Counted from the stretch's first letter, positions 34,597-44,215 are shown. The stretch is 64,000 bases of DNA from JAXGXJ01 sp963829545 (GCA_963829545.1 CAWHIX010000006.1:1-64000), one strand, 5' to 3'. Made by a program: numbers and translations. Notes: generated from the letters alone by a model not told the origin.

Positions 34597-36098
34597 TCAG
34601 GCGGGTAGGAGCACCGAGAACGTCGAGCCCTGGCCCAGGGTGCTGCTGACCTCCAGGCGACCTCCGGCTCGCTCCGTCAGTCTCTTCACGATGGCGAGGC
34701 CCAGGCCGCTGCCTTCCAGGTCGCGGGTCTCGGGGCGCTTCTCGCGGAAGAACTCGCTGGTGACCTGGGCGAGGTTCTCCTCGGCGATGCCGATGCCCGT
34801 GTCCTCCACCTCCAGCCGCAGCCACTGTCCTTCGTGGCGGGCGCGTAGGGTGACGGTCCCGTGCTCCCGGTTGTACTTCACGGCGTTGCCGACCAGGTTG
34901 GTCAGGATCATGTCGAGGTCGTCGGCGGCGATGAGCACGGGGGGCAGTCCCGGCTCTACCTCCATGCGGGCGGCGATGTCCCGGGCGGCCAGGCGTTCCG
35001 CCTGCAGGCCGATCACCCTGCTACCGCGGGTTCCACGTCCAGAAGCTCCGGTTCCTCGGTCGTCTTGGCCTGCTCGCTCCGCGAGAGCGAGAGGAGGTCG
35101 CTGATGAGCTGGACCATCCCGTCGATACGCTCCTGCGCACGGGTGAGCATGGGCTGATAGGCATCGAGGTCGTCGCCCAGGCTCTTGTCGGTGGCTACCT
35201 CTACCAGGCTGCGGACGGCGCCGAGGGGGGCCTTGAGTTCGTGCACCATGGTGCGGATGAAGCGTTCCTTCTCCATGGCCAGCCGGCGGATCTGGGAGAT
35301 ATCGGACAGGGTCAGGATGCGCCCCAGGGCCTCGCCCTTGTCGTCGCGGAAGGTCACGATACTGGTCATGTACGTCCGCTCGCCGATGGCCAGTTGGCCG
35401 ATGGTGCGGTCCTTGAGAGGAGCCATCAGTTGTTCCGCCAGGGGAGCCAGGGGGCCCGGCGCCAGAACCTCGGCCGCCGGGCGGCGCAGTACCTGGTCTT
35501 CGGGCATCTCCAGAAGGGCGGTCATGGCCTGGTTGGCGAGCACGGCATCGCCGGCGCGGTTCACCACCAGCACGGCGTCGCGCAGCGACGACACCAGGGA
35601 ATGGGTCTGCGTCTTCTCCTCGGCCAGCGCCATCAGGCCGGCCTCATGCTCCCGGCGCAGCCGCTCGGCTTCGGTACGGGCCTGCTTGTGCCGCACCAGC
35701 ATCTCCACCACGCCCAGCAGGTCGTCGGGCAGGAAGGGCTTGGGCAGGAAGAAGTCCACTCCCTGTCGGGTGGCGGCGATGGCGGTCTCGATGTTGGCAT
35801 AGGCCGTGATCATGCAGGTGGTGACGTCGGCGCCGCTGGTCTTGATGGTCCGTAGGATGCTGAGCCCGTCCATGTCGGGCAGGCGGTAGTCGAGCAGGGC
35901 CACGTCGTAGGAGTTGGCTTCGAGCAGGGCCAGGGCTTCCCGGCCGGTCTCGGCGTCGTCCACCTCGTAGCCCTCGATCTCCAGGATCTGTCTGATCCCG
36001 GAGCGCACGCCGTACTCGTCGTCGACGACCAGGATGCGCGCCGCGCCCGTGACAGGTGGGCCCGTGACAGGCGGGCCCGTGGCCGGCTCCGGTGTCAT
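34597..36098 (-). CDS. Receiver-PAS-histidine kinase, last gene of hydrogenase operon, one frameshift
   Basis: A soluble hybrid kinase of about 500 residues. It starts with a linker of repeated TGPPV, then a receiver (RILVVDDEYGVRSGIRQIL, phospho-Asp in VALLDYRLPDMDG, Lys in FFLPKPFLPDD), a coiled coil (EAERLRREHEAG), a PAS-like domain, HisKA (RTMVHELKAPLGAVRSLVEV, His) and, after a frameshift near 35020, the HATPase domain (LVGNAVKYNREHG, EDTGIGIAEENL, GSGLGLAIVKRL). No membrane segment is seen. The ATG at 36098 overlaps the expected stop of the upstream receiver gene. Confidence 0.88.
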
Positions 36099-36495
36099 CA
36101 GCCCCCAGGAGTTCCTCGGCCAGGCCCAGCAACTGCTTGCCGGTGGCCGGCTTGTCCACGAAGCGGTCGAGGCGCGTCCAGGAGCGCAAGGCACTGTCCT
36201 CCTGGTCGAAGCGCTCTCCGGTGGCCGCGGCTACCGCGCTCAGCATGACCAGCGGCGTGTCCTTGAGACTGTCCTGCTTGCGTATCTGATGCGCCAGGCG
36301 GAAGCCGCTGTCGTAGCGCTCCATCATGAGGTCCAGGAAGATTATGTCGGGAACCTCGTCCTCGAGCAGGCGCAGGGCTTCTTCAGTGCTGGCGGCTGTG
36401 TGCACGACGTGTCCGCGACTGCCGAAGAAGGCGGACTGCGCAGCCAGGAAGTCCCGGTCGTCGTCCACGAAGAGGACTTTCCACGGCTCACTCAT
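36099..36495 (-). CDS. Single-domain response regulator
   Basis: A receiver-only protein of about 130 residues. It begins MSEPWKVLFVDDDRDFLAAQ, with phospho-Asp in DIIFLDLMMERYDSG and Lys in RFVDKPATGKQ. No output domain. Its start overlaps the upstream kinase stop. Its own stop appears to be lost through one missing base in a G run near 36105: with one extra G it would end at TGATGA, overlapping the next gene. It therefore probably relays phosphate within the hydrogenase operon. Confidence 0.75.
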
Positions 36496-38509
36496 CTCGG
36501 GCTCCTTTCCCCGCTTGGCGGGTCTTGGGGATCTCAACGTGAAAGGTGGTACCGACTCCGGCATCCGATTCGAACCAGATGTTGCCGTTGTGCATCTTGA
36601 CGATGCCGTAGGAGATGGGGAGCCCCAGGCCGGTACCCTTGCCGATACTCTTGGTGGTGAAGAAGGGCTGGAACACCTTGTCCTCGGCGCCCGCGGGGAT
36701 GCCGCTGCCCTGGTCGGACACGCTGAAGCGGATGCGGTCGGTCTCGGCGATCTCCTGGGCCGACACCTTGACTGTGCCGGAGCGGCCCTCCATCGCCTCC
36801 ACCCCGTTCTTGACCAGGTTGAGCAACACCTGGGTCATCTGGTCTCTGTCGAGGTCTGCCCGTAGGCCGGGGGACACGTCGGCGACGATCTGCACCTGGT
36901 TGCCCGACCCGGGGGAGACGTGGCTCATTGCGCCGTCGATGACGGCCGCGACGAGCTCCTCTATCGATACCGTCTCGATGCGCACCCGGCTCTGGCGGGC
37001 GAAGTCGAGGAGGTTGCTGATGATGCGCTTGCAGCGCTCGGATTCCTCCGCCATGAGCTTGAGATCGTGACCCAGATCGTCGCGATCCTTGAGCTTGCGC
37101 TGCAGGATGTGCGAGTACAGCAGGATGGTGCTGAGCGGGTTGTTGAGCTCGTGGGCCACGCCGGCCGCCATCTGGCCCATGGAGGCCAGCTTCTCGCTGT
37201 TGATGAGATGGCGGTGCACGTCGCGCAGGTTGGTCCAGGGCACGTTCAGCTCGTGACACACGCGCTCCGACTGCTCGATGATGAAGGGGAGGCACATGTT
37301 CTCCTCCGCCATCCCCGCCCAGACCGCGACCGCCTTGGCCCGGCAGGTGGGGTAGCCGCAGGCCCCGCAATTGAGTTCGTCCTCGGGGAAGAACTTGTTG
37401 GTGTGGCCCAGGATCTCGCGGATCTCCTGCTCGGTGGGTCCCTCGGTGCGCTGGTCGCTCGCGCTGAAGCCGCGGTGCAGGCGTAGCTGCGTGGTCTCGT
37501 CGACGTGGGCGGGCAGGGTCCCCGCTTCCTGCCGGTGCAGGCTCTCTGAGGCGAACTCGGCCACCCGCCGGCTCCGCAGGACTCCGGGCTCGTCGTTCTT
37601 GATGCCGGGCCCGGCGTAGCAGCCCTTGCACATGAGCGCTTCCACCAGCAGGGTGGTGCCGTCATCGTCGCCATCGGGGAGGCCGGCCAGGGTCTCCAGG
37701 GTGTCGCTGTGGCCGCTGACCACGATGAGGCGCGGGTCGAGGATACCGTCGCCGATGCCCGCGCTCTCCAGCATGCCGCCGGGGATGGGGTAGCTGCGCG
37801 CCTGGCCGGCATGGGGCGGATCGAAGTCGCTGTCCGGCAGGGAGGAAGGGTCGATCTTGCGGGAGGTGAAGATGGCCTGCAGTTCGGCGAGCGTGAGGAC
37901 CTCGTCGATGAGGCCGGCCACGTGCTCGTCGAGCATCTCGGCCTTCTTGGCCACACAGGGCCCGATGAACACGCAGCGCACGTCGGCTCCGTACCACTCC
38001 TTCACGGCCAGCGCGGTCGCGATCATGGGGGACACGATGGGCATGAGGCGGTCGGTCAGTTCGGGGTGGTACTTGCGCACGTACTCCACCACAGCGGGGC
38101 AGGCACTGGCTATGTGCACCCCCTGCGGCTGCTCGCGCAGGTACTCGTGGCAGGCTTGGTTGACCAGATCGGCGCCGTAGGCCACCTCTATGACCGGGCT
38201 GAAGCCCAGGGCGCGGGTGGCGGCGATGACCTGATTGGGACTTGCGTCGAACCCGGCCGGGAAGGACGGAGCCAGGAGGGCGGCCACGCTCCTCCCCTGG
38301 CGAAGCAGACGCAGGGTCTTCTCGATGCCGTTCGCGTAGGCCTTGGCGTTCTGCGAGCACACCATGGTGCAGTTTCCACAGCTGATGCAGCGCTCGGCCA
38401 CCACCGAGGCTTGGCCGTCCTCGATGCGGATGGCCTTGGCCGGGCAGTCCCGCACGCAGGTGTAGCAGCGGCGGCAGTTCTGCTTGATGGTGGTGATGAC
38501 GCCTTCCAT
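36488..38509 (-). CDS. [FeFe]-hydrogenase-domain histidine kinase (HydS-like redox sensor)
   Basis: A 673-residue soluble sensor. Two [4Fe-4S] motifs (Cys 12/15/18/22 and 41/44/47/51) precede a hydrogenase-like H-domain that retains the H-cluster Cys: IASACPAVVEY (Cys137), FIGPCVAKKAEM (Cys185) and ALMCKGCYAGPG (Cys294, Cys297). A further Fe-S motif, LNCGACGYPTCRAKAV with a distal Cys406, follows. The kinase part has GQMAAGVAHELNNPLSTILL (phospho-His453) and HATPase motifs (LVKNGVEAMEG, GTGLGLPISYG). It lies 10 bp after hydA, so it probably senses H2 or redox state and signals through the neighbouring receivers. Confidence 0.88.
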   Translation of the reverse strand: MEGVITTIKQNCRRCYTCVRDCPAKAIRIEDGQASVVAERCISCGNCTMVCSQNAKAYANGIEKTLRLLRQGRSVAALLAPSFPAGFDASPNQVIAATRALGFSPVIEVAYGADLVNQACHEYLREQPQGVHIASACPAVVEYVRKYHPELTDRLMPIVSPMIATALAVKEWYGADVRCVFIGPCVAKKAEMLDEHVAGLIDEVLTLAELQAIFTSRKIDPSSLPDSDFDPPHAGQARSYPIPGGMLESAGIGDGILDPRLIVVSGHSDTLETLAGLPDGDDDGTTLLVEALMCKGCYAGPGIKNDEPGVLRSRRVAEFASESLHRQEAGTLPAHVDETTQLRLHRGFSASDQRTEGPTEQEIREILGHTNKFFPEDELNCGACGYPTCRAKAVAVWAGMAEENMCLPFIIEQSERVCHELNVPWTNLRDVHRHLINSEKLASMGQMAAGVAHELNNPLSTILLYSHILQRKLKDRDDLGHDLKLMAEESERCKRIISNLLDFARQSRVRIETVSIEELVAAVIDGAMSHVSPGSGNQVQIVADVSPGLRADLDRDQMTQVLLNLVKNGVEAMEGRSGTVKVSAQEIAETDRIRFSVSDQGSGIPAGAEDKVFQPFFTTKSIGKGTGLGLPISYGIVKMHNGNIWFESDAGVGTTFHVEIPKTRQAGKGARDE

Positions 38510-38519
38510 GATGCTCCTG

Positions 38520-40274
38520 CTAGCCGGCCACGGGCGCGGCGCTGACTGTCTCCTCGGTTCCTCGGGCGCTCTCGGTATGGGTCACGCCGGCGCTGCGGTC
38601 GACGTAGTGGCGATGGAGCAGCCTGTGCGACACCTCGCTGAGGGGCTGCCCCAGATGCTCCTCGTAGAGCGCGGCCACCGCGGTATTGTCGTGGGAGTAT
38701 CTCACCTCGGCCTTCTCGTCGGCGTCGTAGATGCGGTCCATGCGGCGACGCACGTCCTTGACCTCGGTCTGGTAGGGCTGGCCTCCTCCGCCGACACACC
38801 CGCCGGGGCACGACATGACCTCCACGAAGTGCAGATCGGCCAGGGAGTCGTCCAGCACCGAGCCCAGCCTGCCCAGTCCGCTGACCACGCCCATGTTCAG
38901 GGTCAGGTCGCCCACCTCGAGGGAGAAGCGCTTCACTCCGTCGAGTCCGCGCGCCTCGGTGAGGGGACCGGCGGGAGGCTCCAGTCCCACCAGAGTCACG
39001 GCCGTGCGGACGGCGGCCTCCATCACGCCGCCGGTGCCCCCGAAGAGCCGCGCAGCTCCCGTGGCCTCGGCGAAGGGCGGATCGAGCGGGGCCTCTTCTT
39101 CGAAGGAGTCGAAATCGAGTCCGAAGCGGCTCCAAAGAGCGTCGAGCTCGCGGGTGGTGAGCACGTAGTCCACGTCACCCACGTCCTTGGCTTCGTACTT
39201 CTTGGCCGTGCAGGGCATGATGGAGACGATCACCAGGCGCTTGTCGTCGAGACCCGCGTAGTGGGGGTAGATCTCCTTGATGAGGGCACCGGCCATCTGC
39301 TGGGGTGACTTACAGGTGGAAAGGTTTGGGATCAGATCGGGACGGTGGATCTCCACGTAGTTCACCCAGGCGGGCGAGCAACTGGTGAACATGGGAAGAG
39401 CTCCCCCTCCCTGCAACCGCTTCACCAACTCGGTCGCCTCCTCCATGATGGTGAGGTCGGCGGAGAAGCCCGTGTCGAAGACGGCCCTGAAGCCCACGGT
39501 CTTGAGGGCTGCTGCTAGTCGGGCCAGCATATCGGGGACGGCCTGACCCTTGCCTCGGCCCTTGGACAGGGTAGCCGGCACCGCGGGCGCTATCTGCGCG
39601 ACCACCACCGTGTCGGGGTCGCCGAGGGCCTCGACGACTCCATCCACGTGCGAGCGCTCCATGAGTGCGCCCGTAGGGCACACGCGCACGCACTGCCCGC
39701 ACAAGACGCAGCCCGAGACGTTCAGACCGTCAGAGAAGCCCGGCCCCACCTGGGTGCGGAAGCCCCGGCCGGTGAAGTCGATGGCGCCCACGCCCTGCAC
39801 GTGATGGCACATGGTCACGCAACGCCCGCAGAGCACGCACTTGTTGGGGTCGCGCCATATGGCCGCGGAGGAGATGTCGAGCGACTGATCCTTCTTCATC
39901 CCCACGTACTGCCGGGGACGGACCCCCAGTTCCTGGGTGAGATCGGCCAGCTCGCAGTTGCCGGAGCGGTTGCAGGCCAGGCAGTCCTGCGGGTGGTTGG
40001 CCACCAGCAGCTCGACGATGGCCCGGCGGGCCCTGAGGATGCGTGGAGTGTGGGTGCGCACGACCAGTCCGTCGGCTGCGGGGAGCGTACAGCTGGTCTG
40101 CAGCTTGGGCATGCCTTCAACTTCGACCACGCACAGGCGGCAGGAGGCGGAGGGAGACGGGGCCCAGTCCAGGGAACACAGGTGCGGGATCTGGATTCCC
40201 GCCCGGCGGGCGACCTGAAGGACGGTCTCGCCCTGTTCGAAGTCGATCTCTTTGCCGTTGATGGTGATAGCCAT
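38520..40274 (-). CDS. hydA: [FeFe] hydrogenase catalytic subunit HydA
   Basis: A 584-residue catalytic subunit that interconverts protons and H2. Domains in order: [2Fe-2S] (Cys33, 45, 48, 62), His/Cys-ligated cluster (His94, Cys98, 101, 107), two [4Fe-4S] motifs (CVLCGRCVTMC and CVLCGQCVRVC), then the H-cluster domain. L1 is MFTSCSPAWVNY, L2 is IMPCTAKKYEAKD, and L3 is EVMSCPGGCVGGGGQP. In L1 the usual second Cys (proton-relay) is Ser300. It is part of the NAD-linked HydABC complex, 9 bp after hydB, with a 60-residue C-terminal extension typical of trimeric enzymes. Confidence 0.95.
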   Translation of the reverse strand: MAITINGKEIDFEQGETVLQVARRAGIQIPHLCSLDWAPSPSASCRLCVVEVEGMPKLQTSCTLPAADGLVVRTHTPRILRARRAIVELLVANHPQDCLACNRSGNCELADLTQELGVRPRQYVGMKKDQSLDISSAAIWRDPNKCVLCGRCVTMCHHVQGVGAIDFTGRGFRTQVGPGFSDGLNVSGCVLCGQCVRVCPTGALMERSHVDGVVEALGDPDTVVVAQIAPAVPATLSKGRGKGQAVPDMLARLAAALKTVGFRAVFDTGFSADLTIMEEATELVKRLQGGGALPMFTSCSPAWVNYVEIHRPDLIPNLSTCKSPQQMAGALIKEIYPHYAGLDDKRLVIVSIMPCTAKKYEAKDVGDVDYVLTTRELDALWSRFGLDFDSFEEEAPLDPPFAEATGAARLFGGTGGVMEAAVRTAVTLVGLEPPAGPLTEARGLDGVKRFSLEVGDLTLNMGVVSGLGRLGSVLDDSLADLHFVEVMSCPGGCVGGGGQPYQTEVKDVRRRMDRIYDADEKAEVRYSHDNTAVAALYEEHLGQPLSEVSHRLLHRHYVDRSAGVTHTESARGTEETVSAAPVAG

Positions 40275-40283
40275 GATGACCTC

Positions 40284-42276
40284 TCAAGCCACCGCGGTCA
40301 CGGCCTGCTTGGGACAGACGTCCACGCAGGCGCCGCAGCCGAGACAGCGGTCGACGATGATGTAGTGCATCTTCCGTTTCTTGCCCACGATGGCCCCGCT
40401 GGGGCAGTTGTCCATGCAGAAGCCGCAGCCGATGCAGGTAGCCGCGTCGATGGTGTACTCGCGCAGCCCCTGGCAGACACCGGTGGGGCAGCGGTCTTCC
40501 ATGACGTGGGCTTCATACTCCTCGCGGAAGAAGCGCAGGGTGGAGAGCACGGGGTTGGTGGCCGATTGGCCGAGACCGCACAGAGAGGTGTCCTTGATGG
40601 TCTGGGCCAACTCCTCCAGGTGCAGGAGGCCGCGGAAGCGCTCCAGTCTGCGCACCTCTTCGCCGACCGGCCGCTCGGTGAGCGCCACCAGGATCTCGTG
40701 CATGCGCGTGGTGCCTTCGCGGCAGGGGGTGCACTTGCCGCAGGACTCGTTGCGGATGAACTCCATGAAGTATTTGGCCACGTCGACCATGCAGCTGCGC
40801 TCGTCCATGACCACCAGCCCGCCCGAGCCCATGATGGCGCCCAGTTCCTGCAGCTTGCCGTAGTCGGTGGGGACGTCGAGCAGATGGTCGGGGATGCAGC
40901 CTCCGCTGGGCCCGCCGATCTGGACGGCTTTGATCTGATGGCCCTCCGGCGCGCCCCCGCCGATGCCGTACACCACCTCGCGCAGCGGGATGCCCACCGG
41001 CACCTCCACCAGCCCGGTGTTGCGCACCCGGCCGCTGAGGGCGAAGACCTTGGTGCCGGCGGCGTCGCCGAGACCCAGGTCCCTGAACCAAGTTGCGCCG
41101 TTGCGCAGGATGCCGGGTACGTTGGCCAGGGTCTCGACGTTGTTGAGCACGGTGGGCATGCCGTGGAGGCCGGCGACCGCCGGGTACGGCGGTCGCGGCC
41201 GGGGCATACCCCGTCCGCCTTCTATGCTGGCCAGGATGGCCGTCTCTTCGCCGCAGACGAAGGCCCCGGCGCCCTTCTTGATGGTGATGTCGAAGTCGAT
41301 CAGGCTTCCCAGGATGTTGTTGCCCAACAGTCCGGCTTGGCGGCACTGGGCGATGGCGTCCTGCAGCCGCTCGATGGCCAGGGGGTACTCGGCCCGGCAG
41401 TAGACGTAGCCCTTGCTCGCCCCGATGGCGTAGGCAGCGATGAGCATGCCCTCGAGCACGCGGAAGGGGTCTCCCTCCAGGACGGCCCGGTCCATGAACG
41501 CCCCTGGATCGCCTTCGTCGGCGTTGCAGATGAGGTACTTCTGCATGGCCGGGGTGTTCAGGGCCACGCGCCACTTCTGCCCCGTGGGGAATCCGGCGCC
41601 ACCCCGTCCTCGCAGCCCGGACTCGGTCACCAGGTCGCACACTTCCTCGCGAGTCATGGAGGTAAGCGCCCGGGCCGCGGCGGCGAAGCCGCCGGCGGCC
41701 AGGGCGGAGTCAAGGGAGGCCGGATCGATCAGCCCGCAATTCTCCAGCACCACGCGGGTCTGCTTGCCGAAGAAGGGGGTATCCAGAACCAGGGGTACGT
41801 CCTCGTAGCCGGGGGCGTCGCCGTAGCGGCCGTAGAGGAAGCGGTTGCGGAAGTCGCCCTCCTCGAAGATCAATTCGAGGAACTCCTCCACGTTGCCCGG
41901 CGTGAGGTCGCAGTAGGAGAGGCGCAGACCGGAATCGGTGGCCACGTCGACGAATATCTCCCGCTGGCAGTAGCCCACACAGCCGACCTCCACGAGAGTC
42001 ACCGGCAGGGCGCGCTGCTCCAGGTAGGCCTCTACCTTCTCGATGAGGCGCAGAGCCCCATTGGCCCGGCCGCAGGTGCCGGCGCCCACAAAGAGGATGA
42101 TCCCTTCACCGCCGCGGCGCACGCGCTCCAGCCTCGCGGCGCGGTCGGCGCTGCAGTCCTTGTCGTCATGGCAAAGGGGCCCGTCGGTGATGCAGGCGAT
42201 GAGGTCCCTGCAAGGGACGGCCGGGAGAATGCGTGCAACGGTCGCAGCAGGCCTCGACGAGGATGGAGTGGCTCAT
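40284..42276 (-). CDS. hydB: Hydrogenase NADH/flavin subunit HydB (NuoF-like), one frameshift
   Basis: The flavin subunit of the bifurcating hydrogenase. After a thioredoxin-like domain (LFVGAGTCGRANGA, VEVGCVGYC) come the NuoF core (GLRGRGGAGFPTGQKW, NADEGDPGAFMDR, GAGAFVCGEETAIL), the cluster motif ESCGKCTPCREGTTRM, and a C-terminal two-cluster ferredoxin (CIGCGFCMDNCP, CLGCGACVDVCP). The start ATG at 42276 overlaps the hydC stop. One frameshift near 42230 splits off a Cys-rich N-terminal leader (VEACCDRCT and then PCRDLIACITDGPLCH) that ordinary HydB lacks. Confidence 0.93.
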
Positions 42277-42827
42277 GACTCTCTCCCTTCGGAGCTCGCG
42301 GCGGCCTCGGCGGTCGTCCCGGCTGCGGTCGGGTCCGGGGTGGCGCCCCGGCCGTCCAGGCCATCGAGAAGGGCGTTCAGGTCGTCGATGGTAAGGTGGC
42401 CGTGGAACTCCCCGTCGAGCTTGATCACCGGGGCGATGGAGCAGGCCCCCAGACAGGCGAGGGGGATCACCGAGAATCGTCCGTCGGGAGAGTTGCCGTC
42501 GGGACGCAGCTTGAGCCGGCGCTGGAGGTGCTGGTAGAGGGTGAGGCTCTGCTTCACGTGGCAGGCCGTACCTCTGCACACCTCTATCACATGCTCCCCG
42601 AGAGGAGCGAAGCGGAACTGGTTGTAGAAGGTGGCCACTCCGTACACGCTGCTTACAGGTGTGTCGAGGGCCACGGCCAATTCGGTCATGGCCGCGCGCG
42701 AGACGTAGCCCTCCCGAGCCTGGATCTCCTGGAGCAGTGGAATCAACTGCTCCCGCGAGCAGTCGCCTCGCTCCGCCAGGACGCTCTGTACGCAACTCAC
42801 TCCGGGGACAGTCGCGGTAGCGGTCAT
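42273..42827 (-). CDS. hydC: Hydrogenase subunit HydC (NuoE-like)
   Basis: A 184-residue [2Fe-2S] subunit. The NuoE motif is FAPLGEHVIEVCRGTACHV with the second pair in IPLACLGACSIAPVIKLDGE, and the helical N-terminal part is YVSRAAMTELAVALDTPVSS. A Thr/Ala/Glu-rich tail follows. It passes electrons in the HydABC complex. It overlaps both neighbours by 4 bp (receiver upstream, hydB downstream), so the genes are translationally coupled. Confidence 0.94.
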   Translation of the reverse strand: MTATATVPGVSCVQSVLAERGDCSREQLIPLLQEIQAREGYVSRAAMTELAVALDTPVSSVYGVATFYNQFRFAPLGEHVIEVCRGTACHVKQSLTLYQHLQRRLKLRPDGNSPDGRFSVIPLACLGACSIAPVIKLDGEFHGHLTIDDLNALLDGLDGRGATPDPTAAGTTAEAAASSEGRES

Positions 42828-43261
42828 GCCCCCGCCTCCCCGGCCGTCTGTTTCGGATCCGCCGAGTGCCGGGCCAGCAGGGTCTCGATCCGTGCGGCCA
42901 ACTCGGCCAGCTTGACCGGCTTCTCCATGAAGGTGTCGCTGGGTATGTCCTGGCCCATCAGTGAGGCCAGAACCTTCTCGCGCACGTCCTCCTGCACGTT
43001 GAAGCCGGACAGCATGATGATGGGGATGTCCCTCGTGGGCCCGTCGGTCTTGAGGGCGCCGGCGAACACCATGCCCTCCTCGTCGTAGTCCATCATCACG
43101 TCCAGCACGATGAGGTCCGGCCGCCTCTCGATGATGCGGGCGTACGCCTCTTTGCCGTTGTGGGCCGTGGCGACCGAGTAGCCCCGCGCGGTGAGGAACG
43201 CCTCCACCGACATCACCAGGTCCCGATCGTCGTCCACCAACAGTATCCTCTGTGCCTCCAT
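42824..43261 (-). CDS. Single-domain response regulator upstream of hydC
   Basis: A 145-residue receiver-only protein: RILLVDDDRDLVMSVEAFL, phospho-Asp in LIVLDVMMDYDEEGMVFAG, Lys in TFMEKPVKLAELAA. It lacks an output domain. It resembles the receiver at 36099-36495 in the DVMMxYDxG pattern. It sits between rex and hydC, so it is a likely phospho-acceptor of the hydrogenase-domain kinase. Confidence 0.88.
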   Translation of the reverse strand: MEAQRILLVDDDRDLVMSVEAFLTARGYSVATAHNGKEAYARIIERRPDLIVLDVMMDYDEEGMVFAGALKTDGPTRDIPIIMLSGFNVQEDVREKVLASLMGQDIPSDTFMEKPVKLAELAARIETLLARHSADPKQTAGEAGA

Positions 43262-43308
43262 CGCCCCTCCTCAGGCTCTACGAGCTCGTTTACGCTGTTC
43301 TGCAGCCA

Positions 43309-44050
43309 TCACGTCGTCTCAGAGGCGTGGTGGCTGAGGAAAGAAAGCTTCTCCAATTTGGCCGAGATATCGATGTGCTCCACGAAGCAGTCGCGGGGAG
43401 TGTTCACCCGGCTGGGGACGAAGTTGAGGAACGACCGCACACCCGCGGCGGCGGCCCTATCGACCACGGTCTGCAGTCCCTCGGGCCGAGAGGCGAGCAC
43501 GGCGATGCGGATGTCATGGTCGGCGAAGACCGTCTCGAGATCGTCGAGGCCGTAGCAGCGGCGCCCAGCAAAGACACGACCGACCTTCTCGGGGTCGGCC
43601 TCGAAGATCGCTGCGATGTTGAAGCCGCGCTCTTCGAAGCCCCGGTAGGAGAGCAGAGCCCGACCCAGGTCGCCGAGGCCGAACAGAGCCACGGCCTGGG
43701 TGATGTCGGTGCCGATGATGCGGCCGATGGTGCGGTCGAGATCGCGGACGTTGTATCCCCGGGCTATGTTGCCGAAACTGCCGAAGCTGGCCAGGTCGCG
43801 GCGCAATTGGGCGGCGGTCACACCAACCAAAGCCGGCCAACTGATGGGAATGCACGAACTCGACCTTCTCGTGTGAGAGCTCTTCGAGCATCCTCCTGTA
43901 GACGCTCAGGCGTTCGATCGTGTGGAGGGACACCGGGCGGGCCGCCTGGACAGGCTGGCTGCCATTGCTGCCATTAGCGCCGTCGCGCACCACGCGCTTT
44001 TTGCCCGTCGCTGCCCGTCGGCTGCTCTTCTTGTCAACTGTGCTCGGCAT
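43309..44050 (-). CDS. rex: Redox-sensing transcriptional repressor Rex, one frameshift
   Basis: Rex senses the NADH/NAD+ ratio. After an extended Lys/Arg/Ser-rich N-terminus, the winged helix reads LHTIERLSVYRRMLEELSHE and, after a frameshift near 43845, VTAAQLRRDLASFGSFG, the typical DNA-reading motif. The Rossmann domain follows (VALFGLGDLGRALLSYRGFE, IAAIFEADPEKVGR, VLASRPEGLQTVVD). It is the first gene of the hydrogenase operon. A Rex-type operator overlaps the promoter 31 bp upstream, which implies autoregulation and NADH-controlled expression of hydCBA. Confidence 0.92.
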
Positions 44051-44080
44051 TATCTCCCTACCAGCTCCAATCACTTCCAC

Positions 44081-44115
44081 GGTGAATATAATCACAGTAT
44101 CATTATGGATGTCAA
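44081..44115 (-). promoter_or_regulatory. rex-hyd promoter with Rex operator over the -10
   Basis: On the minus strand TTGACA (44115-44110) and TTATAT (44091-44086) are 18 bp apart. The sequence TGTGATTATATTCACC (44096-44081) fits the Rex operator core TGTGA-N6-TCACA except for its last base, and covers the -10. A further TTGTGA half-site lies upstream at 44121-44126. Confidence 0.75.
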
Positions 44116-44156
44116 ATCGCTTGTGAATACGAAAAGCCATGTGCACAAACACAAAG

Positions 44157-44188
44157 CCCCCCGGGCGCTGATAGCAGCGCCCGGGGGG
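44157..44188 (-). terminator. Terminator of the ubiD-like gene
   Basis: A perfect 14-bp GC stem (44157-44170 with 44175-44188, loop ATAG), 27 bp past the ubiD stop and followed on the minus strand by the T-rich CTTTGTGTTTG. It separates ubiD from the rex promoter. Confidence 0.8.
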
Positions 44189-44215
44189 CGGGAGTGGCGG
44201 GGATCGTGGCGGAGA

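Noticed and set aside
36099..36495. A natural fusion of the receiver at 36495 with the downstream receiver-kinase.
   Set aside because: The frame of the first receiver runs into nonsense composition after its domain; one extra G near 36105 would restore a TGA overlapping the next ATG, as at the other junctions.
39648..42278. An 876-codon open frame on the plus strand opposite hydA and hydB.
   Set aside because: It is a shadow of the minus-strand hydrogenase genes; its composition (Ala/Gly/Val/His-rich) shows no family features.
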